Assembly: GCA_030704615.1 (NCBI GenBank)
Contig: CM060733.1
Location: forward strand, 17,670,001 to 17,734,000
DNA length: 64,000 nt
Direction of reading: 5' to 3'
DNA from: Takakia lepidozioides
Lineage: Eukaryota > Streptophyta > Takakiopsida > Takakiales > Takakiaceae
This document shows, one piece after another, positions 1-12,800 of this stretch; the stretch's first letter is position 1, and each line of letters starts with the position of its first letter. Under the pieces are notes generated by a model. The model did not search any database, was not told where the DNA came from, and saw only the letters and a program-made list of their open reading frames with translations. The position numbers and the translations under genes were made by a program.

Positions 1-217
1 GCAGTAATTGCACACTATCCAATACCAGCCTCTGATTAGTTACTCAATTGTGTTTCTAGGTAGAACAGAACCACTGAGATCCCCATAAAAGGTTTGACGC
101 ACTCCTCTGCAGCCCCAAGAAGACCCCACATAACCAGAGCCGAGAGCCGATTGCATCTGGTTTGACATCTTTCTAATAGGTCTCTGTTAGGGACAGAAGG
201 TTATGAGAACAGCGTAC

Positions 218-3200
218 CTGCCAGACGTTAGCCCAAATCTCACCCTGGACGTACTCCAATTCATTCAGCCATCTCACTACCTGCTCTTCATCTTTGACAG
301 TTACCTTCCTAAGTTCTGTTCCCAGACATCATTCCATCACTTCTCTAAAGTTACATCAGGTCAAGGGGTCACACCACTAGAATCACTTGCAAGTCTGGGT
401 CATACACAAGGCCAATGATGCCTCATAGAAATGAAAAAAGCAAGTCAGACTGTCAGCAACAGTATAAAGGGCTACTAAAAGCATTCAAGATATCATCTGT
501 CATATGCTAAACTCTGCAGCAGGTATTTCATGTTGGCCCCAAGGGAATTGTTTGAGTTCTCCAGTGGGAAAACGGCTGAAAATGATGTGCATTTATCTAG
601 TTGCAGACTCTACATGAGTGAGCCCTGACATGCAAAAATAAAACCAAAGTGCTAAAGCTTCCAATGACACAGTCACAATCACAGGGTATGTAGTCTTTAG
701 CCTTTAAGGCCAGTTTTAAAAGTTGCACTCCAAATGAAAAAACATTCAGCATTAAAGACAGACATCACCGTTGATTTTCTTGAGGTCACTACTTGTCCTA
801 CGAAATCCAGTACTTGTCAAGTCTCAACCGTCATTTCATCACAAAGACTGCTGATTCTTGTTGATGATTTTCAAACAGCAGGTAGGTTGCTTCTCTGTGC
901 CAGGAAAGATGTTTTCCGCATGAAAAAAGCCCTAGTGAAGAGGGGGAAGGACCTGTGAAGGTGGATGGATCCATGAAGTAGAGATTGGCACTTCCATCAC
1001 TTCCAATTATCTGATCCCCATCTGTTGTCAATCCCCACCCATCTTGCATTGGATGATTGAAGCTACCCAACTGGTGACACACATCAACAGCTGTCAAATC
1101 TCATTGGGCCCCTTTGAAGACTATCAGCAAGTCACCAGTTTGCCGGTTCTCTCATAACCTTTGTAAATTTATTGCAAGATCAGTGGTTAGCCGTAGACAG
1201 ACTCTCCTCGTAATACTTCGTCACTTCGGTCCCCAGCCCAGGTGCATTTCTTAGTCGTTAGAACATTAAATCCCCTGTACCCACTAAACATGATTACATG
1301 CAATACCTCTGTTGATGATTGAAACCCTGTATCATAGCTAGCTTCAGAACATAAAACAGGGCCAGGATGAGAGTGTACAGGTTTAAGAGTCTGTTGGTCG
1401 TATATCAAGCCTTTCTTACTCAGCCATGTCACTTGCAACAACCTGCAATTGCAAATTCACATTCCCATCAGCCCCTTTGCCTCAAGGACTCGCATAAGAA
1501 AAACCAAGAAAAACCAAGAAAAACCCTGACTAGTTTTTTGAAGTGGAGGCATTGTCTCCATGTGTACGTCCCTATTCTGGACTTTCAGAACACTATCAAA
1601 TAAACACAATGTCTGGCAATGCTGGTAGGTGACCAATTTTTGAAGACCATAGACTGCATCCTAATTTTCCTTGAATGCTGACAATGAAGAAGGACAGGAG
1701 TTCCAGCTATAAAATGAGATGACTACCGAATAGCACCACTAGCTCACTGCTTATCCACAACAAGCCCCTCTCGCTTCAAGGCTGTGCTGGGCTAGAGCCC
1801 ACAACCAGTTTCCCCGTAAAATTCATGATTTACCTTGCATATCATGTTCCTCGTACTCCTGTGCTATGCTTGAATCAGCCTGCTATTCTTCTGCCCAGAA
1901 AGCATCTTGGGCAACATTTTCAAAGCAGTTGTTTAGGGCCCAGCAGTTAAGAGCAACATTACTACCATGGAGAACCATGACGGATGGGACGACCATATAG
2001 GCTAACAACACGTACCAGGAGCCCCAGAGGGTGAGACCTTCACCGAAGAGGGAGTGATCCATACGTTGTTGTTGCAGCACCTGGCTATTACCATGCAGCA
2101 GTGTCACCCCTCCCCTTTCAGTCATGGGTCCCACAACCCTACCTGCATACTAAGTCACCGCCTCACCTTACATCTCTTCTCTGCATTAGGCTTACACAGT
2201 ATTCACTTCAAACCAATTCCTGCCTTGAATCCTTCCTACCTGTAATACTGTCAACCCAATGCAGTCCATGCTCATCTTCGATTTCATTAACAAGTGTCTC
2301 ACTGCCAAAACAAAACGTCGAGGAAGAAAGAAAGCTCAAAATTGCCAAATGAAGAAAGGGCAGCTAATGAACAGGCAACTCATGGTTCCACGGAGCTCGG
2401 AGGGAAAGGCGATCATCAGGAAAATGCACACAACGATAGGGCATTTTGGAGTAAGGAGAATCCAAAAAGAGACCTGTGTATGTTTCTCATGGCACAACTC
2501 GACTACGAACAACCAACGAGTTCCAAAAAGTTACCTTCCCGCTCTGTACATCAACTTTCCGTACGGATGACTGCCACCACCCAACAACACCAATAGCTCC
2601 ATAAGAAAAGTTGGGGGTTGCAGGGCCAGTGGGGGGGACAGGATTGCAGAGATGGAGAGAGATGCCCAGACCAGGCATTGGTGCCTTGTAATCAGGTTGA
2701 GGACTGCACAAGTGGCCTTATTCATGCCATGCAATTTCTTACTTGTGTACTAGTGCTTCAACAACTCATGCTCAAATCACTTAAGGTTGGGTAGAGTGAA
2801 CCATACCCGCCCATAGAGGCCCGTTGATTCATAGAATGTATCATTGCCATCATACAACAAGCCCTGCACACAGTTGCACTCTTCTCTGCATAAGGCATTC
2901 CACATGCTGCAAAGCTTGAGCTTTGAGTAGTTCTTTGTTTTCTGTGTTTCTCAGGTTCGTTTGTTCTGCAATTCTTTGTTGTTTCAGCTTGTGTCCCTTG
3001 GACCTGTTGGAACTCCCACTGACATGATAAATTTTCTTCTTTTTTGTTTCTCCCCGTCTCTCTCACTCCCATGGGCCTCCAGAGGTCCTAATAAATCTCT
3101 GTCCTTGTTTCTTTTCTCTCTCACACGAACTCTCACAGCTACGCCACCACAGGGCCAAATTCTGCCCTTTCATCTACAGTGCAAGTGACAGAGCAAGCAT

Positions 3201-3795
3201 GACCCCTTGTCGTAAAGAGGGGTAAAACAACTGTGGCATAGCAACGAAAGCATGTGAATGGATGGCAATGCCTCATATAGACAAGGTTCCAGATGTATCC
3301 TTGACAGATGGTGACCTTGTGGATGTACATGAGATGCACAGGACTGAGTGTAGTCTAGCTGTCATATGAGAGAGCTGGATGTCCTAGGGAGAGAGAGATT
3401 AGCCAACCATAATCAATGCTTGGAATTTACCCAAAATCTCTTCTGTCTCCCCGACAGACGCAACTGGAACCCACCTGCGTGAAAGCTGCAGGATCATGCT
3501 CATACTCGTGGACGACCTCATAGCCGTAGACCCCAATCCCATTTGCTAGCTCCAGCACCTCTTCGGCGCGATCAGCACGAGGAAGAGAAGAGAAAGACGC
3601 TGATGCCCCTCCATAAAAGAAAGTCACGAGGGTCGCAATTCCCAAAATCAAGGAAACCAGAACAAGAATTGTTATAGAATATCTGAAGATGGGCAGATGG
3701 TTGCCGAATGGACTTGGCTTGGATTCGCTCTTGCCCATGTTGCCTTCGATGCGCCGCATAGACCGACGATGCCTACTTCGCAACTCCACACCCAT
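218..3795 (-). CDS. QCT: Glutaminyl-peptide cyclotransferase (plant type), partial, 7 exons
   Basis: Converts N-terminal glutamine of peptides to pyroglutamate (EC 2.3.2.5). Plant-type enzymes are beta-propellers of the secretory pathway. I assembled the exons by hand: 3795-3475, 2863-2807, 2570-2535, 2080-2016, 1442-1379, 1070-953 and 315-218. All junctions are GT-AG and the phases match. Exon 1 encodes a short basic N-terminus, one membrane segment at about residues 38-62 (type II anchor) and the family motif HDPAAFTQ. Exon 2 gives YESTGLYGR, exon 3 SSVRKV, exon 4 FGEGLTL (its Glu is the expected catalytic acid), exon 5 LLQVTWL, exon 6 [11 protein letters not shown] and IGSDGS, and exon 7 [16 protein letters not shown]. 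About 253 residues are present. The C-terminal part, normally some 60-70 residues, must lie beyond base 1, because 1-217 gave no matching exon. The start could also be Met13 or Met20. Family assignment is from recognised motifs. Confidence 0.9.
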
Positions 3796-5230
3796 ATCCC
3801 AGCAGTCGGCCTAGTACGCAGCATGTCCTCGGTACGTTGATGGAGGGTGCATGCAGCGAAGAGCCTGTCGCTCTACCATGTCAGCCTTGCCGGCCGAGCT
3901 CGTCATTTCTTTTCTCGTCGGAGATTACACGAAAGATCCTATGATCGAAACCAGCATATGAGTGTCCCCAATAGAAAGGTTTTCTTCTTAGCAAATGGCC
4001 AATGCTACTGTTCATGGGTCGGACGACGTGATTTCTTCAAGGCTTGGCGTTGTGCTCAATACCGAACACACTAAGTAAAGTATGTTTGTTTGTGAATATC
4101 CTGATTATAAGACATCCAAAGAAAAGCAGGACGGAATCGATCAACAATTGTGACGTCCCTTCTTATCACTCCTGTCACTCCTAGCTAACATACTAACACT
4201 ATGAGCAACTTGTGAGCAGCAACTTATACTGCAGTACAGCCAAGGGAAGCTCCATTCTGTGAACAATTTGCTACAGGACAAGATCACACCCAAATTCCTG
4301 CACCATCCCTAAGGCCTGAGAGACAAAACAACCACAATGGGCTGAGGTCATACCATCCCAAAATTGAAAACTGTACAAATACCCATCTGCCAGAGCCGAT
4401 TATTAGGTGGGAATCAGTATTACCAGCTGCTGCACTCCCGTTTTGTGGGCTACTCGGGAGGTGCATCTGACTGGTCCACGTGCGTGTCTTCACACTCCCT
4501 ATCTATCCGGGCCTCCAGAGTGACACAATGAGCTAATGTAGTCCGGACTCCAGCCATTTCACTGCGCAATGTATTGAATTACAAACGGCTCTACATATTA
4601 CACTTTCAGGGCTGAAGTCACTGCTCGACACACGTTTCCGCATGTGCACCTGAATGTCTACGCATCTTTCCCTAATTGAGGAACAATCTACCCTAGGGGG
4701 TGGACTCACCATTTGACCAACTATCTCATAATGCGCTTCATAGTGAGGCACAACTCCTCACCCCTTGTGTACATGCACATTACTCACTTCAATTGCGGTT
4801 GCGCATGATTTACATCTTGCTACTTTTAAGTCAGATCCATTATTAGAACCAGTTGGAGCTTTGAAGAACTCCACCTACTCCTGTTCTATATGATACAACG
4901 ATAAGGAATTTTACAGACTCTACTCCTTCCTTCATTCTTCCTCTCTGTGCAAGTCTGGTAGGTTCTTGCATTCCACTACAAACTATACTGAGGATTGATG
5001 CATTAGTAAGCTAATATCACATTATTGAGTTCCACTTTTCCATCTCAATTCGACCTTACCTAGCTGAATGGTACCAACAGCATCCTTGGTACTCCCTTCT
5101 TGGCTCTGTCAAGAGTTTCATCGGTAGAACTTGGTATGACGAGGTTGAATGTCATATTTTAATCCCATTGTACCATCCCCTGCCATTGGTAGATCTCAGG
5201 CCACCTCCCCAGTCTCTGTAGATTCAACTT
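3796..5230. other. Intergenic region between the QCT and three-exon genes
   Basis: No convincing gene is seen. The part next to 3796 is the 5' flank of the minus-strand cyclase gene. The part next to 5230 should hold the 3' UTR of the minus-strand three-exon gene. Short open frames here have no family motif and no splice-consistent partner. Confidence 0.5.
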
Positions 5231-7738
5231 TTAAGACGCTCTACTAGAGTCAGTTCCAGTCACAGATTCCTCTTTATCAGAATCATCCAGAAAATGGCTT
5301 GTGCCCTGGTGTTCTTTAGCACTCCACACCTCACTCGCAATATCTGCATGTGGATTGCTAGCATCATGATCCCTGACAGTGAAAGCCTCTTCATTTCCCT
5401 GTGTGCGGTTTTCCTGCACTTTGGGACCTCCATCTGCAGCAGAGAAGCATGTCGGTGACTTAGTAGACATGTGGAACTAAAGCACTCCGAAGGTAGGATA
5501 GTAACTAATAATAGGAGCTTGAGTAGAAGCCCATGGCTTGGGAACTTTCTTTCATTTGTCGAATCAAACCTGCACTGAGGATATTACACAGGCACTTCTA
5601 CACGAAACCACCCCACATGCTGAAACACATACACATCCTCACAAGAAAGGTATGATGCGACTATGTGCTCTACAATAGTGATAAAACCCCCGGTGAAATC
5701 ATGAGAACACCAGGTGACAACACACAATCACACCACAAGTATCCAAGCAACTTGTGGCAGTGATAATTATTATAGTTGCTGGCTGCCCTACAGCTCATTC
5801 TTCTTCCATCACATCTTTGACAGGCGTATGTGAATATGTTGTATACACTTTAACCGGAATTCTACCCCACCCCTCCAAGTGAAGCACATACTGCCATTAC
5901 TCCACTCCACCCATAGACACGGGGAACAGATTGTGTGCCGGAGCACAGCCTCCTCTTGCATGTTTTAGACAAAATACTTGAGTAATCTTGTGAAATTTGA
6001 TGAGAAATTTCTGATGTTGTACAATATGTAAGGTTTGTATCCCATCCTTAGCCTAATTGAGATTTGGACATTTAAATTAATTGCAAATGCTCAGGGGCAG
6101 ACCTGTGATGTCTGACTTCTGGAGGAGAGCTTCATGTGCTTCCTCTACAGCCTCCTCTGTTGATCGACCAGGTTCACGTGTACCAAATTGTAGTTTACTT
6201 GTAGCATCATCAGTGGACTCTCCCAATTCCACCGAATCTCGAAACGGTCCTTCAGCATCTCTAATGCGGGCTGCTATATCTTGCTTGGCATTGTCCAGAA
6301 ACTGTCCACGCTTCTCTGCCTGAAATTTGGAATGGAAAACAACTCAAATTGGTCATTTACTGGATTGTGGTAAAGCACAGAGTCACCAAAGTTACAAGCT
6401 ACTGTGTGTCAAATGCTTAGGGCAGGAATTATTAGTGTTAAACCACTCCACAGGGATCTCACATATGGAAAAAATTACAAAGCCTCAATGAGTTGTTCCT
6501 TATCACACCTTCCAGCCTGCACACTCTGATGCAGTATCCAATTCCCCAAAATAGACAGCTCAATGGGTGAGGTGCCCTACTCAGACACTATTCGGAATGT
6601 GTTGCCAAATTGAAAAAAGTCCCAGCAATCATTCTAAAATCTGCGGGACTTCATTTCTGAAGATACCAGAAATACTCTAGACAGTCCTCCTAGCTGTCAA
6701 CTGGAGAGATAACCATAAATACCTTCGTCGGTTTCCAAATCTAATAAAGGACTCCTTTCCATTCAGACTAGGGGGAAGAAAATAGCAATGCCAAAGAGCA
6801 TAGTGGAACGGGGGAGAAGAAAGAGAAACTAAAAAGGAAACTCAAAGTACCTCTCCATCACACTCCTTGGTAGATTATACGGGCAAACTGATCGAATGAA
6901 AGAAATTGCATAAAACAAAAGGATCCCCAAAGCCCTGAATGGGGATCACACTTTGCGTTGCGCCTACTACCAGGATCCACCTTGAAGCCCTGGCCACTGC
7001 TGCATATTCAATGCCTCATCAATCTTCAAAGACACCGCTAATAACTGACGAAGACAATATTCCTGGATTTTGGCGAGACAACTCACGATGTTGGAAACAA
7101 ATGCGCCTCCAGTACAGCCCCTTGTTATGGAGAGCTAAAAAGTTAAGTTTCTGCTTTACCTCCAGACTCTCTTGTGAGCCTTCTGCCTTGGGAATGGGCA
7201 TGCGCACGCCGTGTTCGGATGCCCGATCACCGGCTTTGGAACTGCCCATGTATCTTACTCCACCAAATTCCGAGCTTCCAGTGTTTCCAAAGATTGGCCC
7301 GCTAAATGTGCTCTTTCTTGCTAAGTAAGGAACATACAGGGCTCCCCGGTGCGCCCCAGATAATCTATGACTGTCCTCAGAGTAAAGCCCGACTTGTGAA
7401 CTGGGAGCCTTACTCCATATCCCCTCGAAAAAATGGCCCCTGGCTTTCCCGTCATGAAATTCGTCCCTTCTCCTCACACCAACGCATGACCGAAGGCCCT
7501 TTTGGCATGCTTCGCTCACGTATGGAGGCGATTCAAAGATCCCAATACCCTTCCCACCGTCTGTGTTCTGTTGAAATGGCAACACCGGCGAGCAACGCCA
7601 CTGGCCTAACAAGCTAAGATCCATACGGGCAACTGACTGAAAGGCCGGAGGACATGTGCTGTCAGCTTCAAATTCTGCCTCCCAGCACATCCTGGACGAT
7701 ATTGGCAAAATTCCCGATCCGCTGCGATGAGACGCCAT
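5231..7738 (-). CDS. Hypothetical plant protein, three exons, about 333 aa
   Basis: I do not recognise the family. Three exons join cleanly: 7738-7160 (193 codons, phase 0 end at a GAG|GTAAAG donor), 6319-6100 (TTTCAG acceptor; ends phase 1 at ACAG|GT) and 5433-5231 (acceptor after a CTTCTCTGCTGCAG pyrimidine-rich tract; enters at phase 1 and ends in a stop). The N-terminal 190 residues are rich in Ser, Gly and Arg with no membrane segment and could include an organelle transit peptide. The middle exon is very hydrophilic and looks helical (KRGQFLDNAKQDIAARIRDA, then EEAVEEAHEALLQK). The tail is acidic and Ser/Asp-rich and ends DSDKEESVTGTDSSRAS. The charged, Ala/Glu/Lys-rich helix recalls LEA-like or disordered plant proteins, but that is only a composition impression. 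The start at 7738 is the first Met giving a compact exon; an in-frame upstream Met lies at 7804. Confidence 0.6.
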
Positions 7739-9204
7739 CTTCTCTAGTGATAGAAGATGGCACACTACTGATTTCGTCCGCATTTCTTGCCACCCTCTTC
7801 TCATTGTCCTGTCAACCTATCCGTCACGGTGCACAGAACCAAATTCACTCGAGGAGCCCCGCCCTCGCACAACCCAATATAAGAAATCAACAACTCTCTG
7901 TCCCTCTGTCAGATTATGCAATAACAAAACTGTGTGCTTGCTTTCTACTACAAAAAAAAGTGGTCTTTCTTTCTCATTAAGCTCTTTCTTTCTCTCTCTT
8001 CCTTCCTTGTTTGGGTACCCAAGGTTAGATCTGCAGATACAATGTAGAAACAGGTGGCAACGCAAAACAAAGTGAGAGTGCACAGATGGCAGCATGCATC
8101 CACCTGCTGGGTCCGGATTGCAGCTTCCTCACCGCCATTTGCCAGTCACACCCAGCTACTGAACTTCCATTCCCATCGTGTCCAATACCATCAATGCGCT
8201 GTCTTCGTGGAATCTTCGCTACAACTTGATTCGGGTTTAGCAAGTCTACAGGAGTGTTCAGATTTGGCAGCTTCTTGCTAAGCTTAGTGGCCCTCAAACA
8301 AATTAAGTTAGTGCATCAACCATTCATATGACCATCACCTTGGAAAAGAGAGCTTTCAAAAGAGAGAGCTTTGTAATTGATTGTATTGTATTGTGATTGA
8401 TTGTATTGTTAGGCCTATAGAAACGTGAATGAAAACAGTAGCCCAAAGCAGATTTTGAGCCCTAGCTAGAGGTAGAGGTGAGTAGCCTGCTCACAGCTAC
8501 CCACCTACCTTTGGTAGCCAATGCAAACAAAAATGCGCAAATCCACCATGACATCTCCCAGGTTATATCTTTTGATGAGAGGCAACTTATGTTGACAACA
8601 AGGGAGGGCCTCCAAACTGTGTGGCAAAACATATATTGAAAATTTCTTCAGATGACATGGAAATTGCTTACCGTAAGTGCCTATGCTGTCCCATGTTAAT
8701 TAGATAAAAAATAGGTTGTCAGATAAGGCTCTCATTTTTTAATATTAAGGTCTTTAATGCGCATGTGGGCCCACCAGGGGGGGCCCATGGGGTCACCCCA
8801 AGAGCTGCTGGACAGCTGGAGGGTCCATCCGGGAGTCCACTCGATGGTCCAATCCGCTCGATGGTCCGCGCTGTGGGTTAGGTCTGCCGGGTCCATTCTC
8901 AAGGTCTGCCGCGCTGCGGGACGCCAGTCCGCCGGGTTCACTCTCGAAGTCCGCCGTAGAAATTTGAACACGGCTTCCACCACGATTTGAACAGAAGATA
9001 TCATAGTAACCACCCACCACTCTTTAACCATCACATTACCTATCACTTTTTGAAAGCCTTGACACTTTTAATGTTTCATCTGGCTCGAGGCTGGTCATCA
9101 GCCCCTGGTCATCAGCCCCTCCTGCCTCCCATGAGCCCTACCGGAGTGGACTCACCTGTAGCGGACCCTTGCAATGGACTCACACGGTCGGGGCGTGCTA
9201 GATT
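7739..9204. other. Intergenic, no gene recognised; GC-rich block at 8755-9000
   Basis: This is the 5' flank of the three-exon minus-strand gene, including a pyrimidine-rich stretch at 7965-8015, followed by unassigned sequence. The block at 8755-9000 is GC-rich and repeats short units containing GATGGTCC and GTCCGC. A duplicated CATCAGCCCCT phrase lies near 9100. Open frames here overlap one another on both strands and look like composition artefacts. Confidence 0.4.
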
Positions 9205-10175
9205 GTGAGCAACTCACGTGATCAAAAAATATTGTGAGCAGAATTATGCTCGCGTTCCTCGGAATTAGAATTTAGGGTTGGGCCTATTACCGCAGTCCGT
9301 GAACTCCTAGAAGCCCTATTGTCACGGGGCTTAACTGCTGAAAATGGGAACTTAGTATTCCTGGAGTGTGACTAAGGTTTGGCAATAAGATTGGTGAGTG
9401 GATGGATGAATGTGATATGATAAAAATCAGGATGAAAGTAGAGTGGATGAATGTAAAATGTCGATTCCAGTCCGCTTATCGCGTAAGCAAGGTAAAAGCT
9501 TGAAGAGGGAAGAAGTTGCTTTGGAGGAGGGAGGGGGCCATGCTGCTTTCCGTGTACAATGGCCAATAGGTTTCGTCTGCAACAATCTCACAAGAGGATT
9601 CTTTCTCGGTCGCACCTCTTTCTGTGATCTTCATATGTTGCATCTTGTGTTCCATCTCCAGTGAGTGAATTTGCTCGACCACATCAACGCCATCTTAATC
9701 CAGACCCACACATGTAGCCATTCAGACATACCATTGCAATGACTCTCTATCACGGGCTGCGCCAGTGATACCAACGGAGTATGGAGCACTTGTCGCTAGG
9801 CCGAGCGTATATGACCAGGGTGGGCAAAAAAATTAATAATTGGTTTTTGTGTTGAATTCCCATGTACCAACAGGGGGTTTGAATTAAGCTTGTGGCAAAT
9901 TAAAATACACTTATTTAAACTCAACATAAAATCTCCGTTGAGCTTCTTTATGCCACTTGGTTTTTTTCCACCTATTCTTCTAAAATTAAACCTCTTGTCG
10001 CGAAAGTCTTCTCTTACAGAATAAACCGCAACCACCGACAATGTAGAAGAGGTGGAGAAGTAGGTCCTGTATTACCTCGGGTAGGCTCCGCTTCCCTAAT
10101 CTGCTCACGCTCACAATCTGCTCACACGTAAGGGATTCTGCTCACGCTTAGTGTGCAAAGCGTGAGTGTGCTCAC
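9205..10175. repeat. Probable transposable segment bounded by GCTCAC/GTGAGC-rich ends
   Basis: The left edge (9205-9255) carries GTGAGCAACTCACGTG and TTGTGAGCAGAAT. The right edge (10105-10175) carries several CTGCTCAC and CTCACGC words in the opposite sense. Similar GCTCAC-rich words recur at 12870-12920, 13540-13590, 14470-14500, 25500-25530 and 26355-26400. I infer an element family with motif-rich ends. No transposase is visible inside. Confidence 0.35.
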
Positions 10176-10734
10176 GCGGTAGCACGGTGGACCCTTGCAG
10201 CGGACCTAGGCTACAGCAAACCCAGAAACAGCGGGTTGGAAACCTTGTCATCTCCTCGACCATGCGCCATAAGTGGGCCCCGAAACATGCGCACACCTTA
10301 CATACCCCAATAAAACAACTGAGTCAAAATCTCAATACCTTGGCAGAATCGACTAGTATTAATTTGGTATTAACCTAGTACCATTTTTCTCCCTTAGATA
10401 AATTTCCATTCCAGTCATAGTTACAAGCTCGCGGTTAGTTGCTTATGTCTAACTATCCAAATATCTTTTTTGACTCATTGTCTTGCACGAGAGCTAGGGC
10501 GTCGCGGTCCCCTCAAACTCCCATAACAACCCTCGAGTTGGGCCAGCAAAGAAGGTTTCGTTCTTCTTTGTGCTTGTAGATAATCTCGAGTGAATCCAAC
10601 TTGATAGGTGTCATTTTGACTTTGTTTGGTCATTTACAAGCATGATGGGCTTCCATCCATTTGCGATGAAGTTGTCTTTACCTCCTCCTACATATACTTG
10701 AGTAGTGTCCATTTGTGTTCCACAAATAGTCCAT

Positions 10735-11200
10735 CCATGGATAAATGCACAAATGGGTGGACCAAAAACTGTGTAACATGGCAGTTTATGTAGTGACCTC
10801 TCTCCATGGTTTCACCCATAATTTTCCAACAACTCAATATTTCAGCTAAATTTATATGGTGTAGGGTTTCTAATTACAATAGATATGTACCAACTATTAG
10901 ATTGCAAAAACGATAATGTACCAAAGAACTATGGACTTTTAAAGTTGATTATTATGGACTGCAGATGTTACAACATAAAATCTTATGGATTAAAGAAACA
11001 TCATTTAGACTCATATAATAGCACAAAGAAAACATACTAGGGGTGTCATTTTTAAAACCAACCCAAATCGACTTCTATATGGACTAGTTACCTTAGGAAT
11101 TGAGATATATGGATTATTTTAAACCTAAAAAACAAGTTGATTTACTCTAGTCCATAGCATATTATGTTTTGGGTTTTTGGGGTATCATCTTTTACTTAAT
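10735..11200. repeat. Dispersed repeat family R, copy 1
   Basis: This segment is closely similar to 28400-28775 in the same orientation. Both share a run from GGACCAAAAACTGTGTAACA through a promoter-distal AT-rich body with GGGGTGTCATTTTTAAAACC to GGGTATCATCTTTTACT. No coding potential is seen. The two copies differ by many substitutions and some indels, so they are old. Confidence 0.6.
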
Positions 11201-11206
11201 ATTTTG

Positions 11207-11800
11207 TTATATACCCGTAGTTATTGAGGGAAGATAGTTTTTCTTTTCTTTTCTTTTGAAATAAATAAAAATTCCACAGGTTGTTACTACTGCGATATGT
11301 ACAATGATTATGTAGGTAGAAAATGATAGAGTGTCTTGATTCGAATTCAAAATTTGCAGCTCCATTTTAAAGAACATTATTCTTTTCAAGCCCCTTTTTC
11401 TTCACAACTCTCCCATTTTGAAATTCATGGTACCGTAGAGTATCCCAAAATTTCAGCTCCATTGGTCTCCCCTTTTTGTCGTTCAGTGTGTCATTGCCTA
11501 AAACCGTAAACTTGTCAGGGTGGAGATAATATAGAGGGGGACCCCAGGTTGAATACATATGTAGAATCAGAAGCATTTTGGTGATAAGATGTATGTAAGA
11601 CTACTGCTAGAGCCCTATGGATTGTGATCTTTTAGTATGAAGCTTTGGACCATTGAACAACTCATTAACAATTTTGGTTTGAAAACAATAGTACATTTAT
11701 ATTCTAAATTATTAACTTTGATGCCTATTGACATTTATTTCACTGCATTGTTGTTGGTTAGTTGATAGAATTCAAAACAATTCAGAACATGGGTATTTTA
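11207..11800. other. AT-rich non-coding stretch
   Basis: I see no gene, RNA or clear repeat boundary between the dispersed repeat and the SINE-like sequence at 11.8 kb. Confidence 0.4.
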
Positions 11801-11809
11801 CCCTGCGCA

Positions 11810-12045
11810 AAGCTTAGCAAGAGCTCAATGGTTTTAGGCAGTACGCCTAGTAAGGCTCTAAGTCTCTTATGGAGTCAATCCAGGTAATGTCCTTAGTCAA
11901 GGGTCTCAGTCATTATGCGCGGCTCCCATGCGATATGCCTTATGGCAACTAAGGGTTTTCCCTTCAATAATTCCCCAATAAAGTTTCCATCCAGGGCCAC
12001 AGTCCCTGTTCTCAAGAAAAAGAAAAAGAAAAAGAAAAAAAACTA
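11810..12045 (+). repeat. tRNA-derived SINE-like element
   Basis: A degenerate box A (GAGCTCAATGG) is followed about 50 bases later by a box-B-like GGAGTCAATCC, as in tRNA-derived SINE heads. The segment ends in an A-rich AAGAAAAAGAAAAAG tail near 12040. Some positions of both boxes are mutated. Confidence 0.4.
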
Positions 12046-12137
12046 TGATTTAATTTAATAATATGTATGTCTTTCACCCCATCCACATTCGTATTATTAT
12101 TCAAAAATAATCTTTGATGTTACCGCTTCATAGACAA

Positions 12138-12372
12138 ATTTATTTATTTATTTTATTTTATGAAAGGAAACCTGGGAGCGACTGCTCACAATTCAGGCCC
12201 TTGAGGAGGGGGAAAAATTAACCCCCTTTCAGATAAGCCATTAGGCACACAGGTGGAAACGTCACCACCAGACCAGCCGGTCACGAACAATCTACACACC
12301 AGGCAGGGCAGCAGGTTAGACCACCAGGGCGACACACTGTGCACTTACCAGCTGAGCTACCAGCTGATGTGC
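12138..12372 (-). repeat. tRNA-derived SINE-like element, family shared with 41.2 kb
   Basis: Read on the minus strand it starts with a good box A (TAGCTCAGCTGG at about 12360). It continues through a body with TTTTTCCCCCTC and GGGCCTGAATTGTGAGCAGT and ends in TTTCATAAAATAAAAT. The same body and tail order is found on the plus strand at 41165-41375, which supports one family with a conserved 3' end. Confidence 0.5.
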
Positions 12373-12704
12373 AATTTATTATGTTTTCGAATGCCTTCAG
12401 TTTGAAGTCATTAAATGATTTAAAAAAAAAACTCCGATTGAGTGCTAGCTTGTTTGGGAAAGTTAATAAATATTCATTGTAAACTAGAGTTTTAAGCAAT
12501 GTGATACTATACAAGATAATATTTTTGTTTCGTCAGTTGATACAGGTTCTTAAGAAATAAAAAAAATAAAAAAAATAAAATCTATTTATAACATCTTTTT
12601 GTGTAGCACTTCAACTAGTTTTTAGTTTTTCTCTAGAGAGACTTTAAAAACAAACATGTATTAGACATACTATAAATACAAATATCGACCCAAAATTTTA
12701 TTGG

Positions 12705-12800
12705 CAGTTAGTAGCTCAGTTAGATCGTGTCCCTTCAAAGGTTTAGAGCTCAAATCCTTCTATCTTCTTGTCCTGAAACCATATTATAAGTAGCTAATCA
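12705..12800 (+). repeat. tRNA-like SINE head
   Basis: GTAGCTCAGTTAGATCGTG resembles a tRNA D-arm/box A and GAGCTCAAATCC a diverged box B 36 bases later. No cloverleaf can be drawn confidently, so a functional tRNA is unlikely. Confidence 0.4.

Noticed and set aside
1-217. Last exon of the glutaminyl cyclase gene
   Set aside because: None of the three minus-strand frames gives the expected DCIARIS or GIAWD-type motifs, so the final exon or exons are placed outside the window.
9476-9682. Minus-strand coding fragment (HSLEMEHKMQHMKITE)
   Set aside because: It looks mildly coding, but all three frames are open around it and no family or exon borders could be supported.
12705-12800. Functional tRNA gene
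   Set aside because: Box A and box B are present but mutated, and no acceptor stem or full cloverleaf can be formed, so it is better read as a SINE head.
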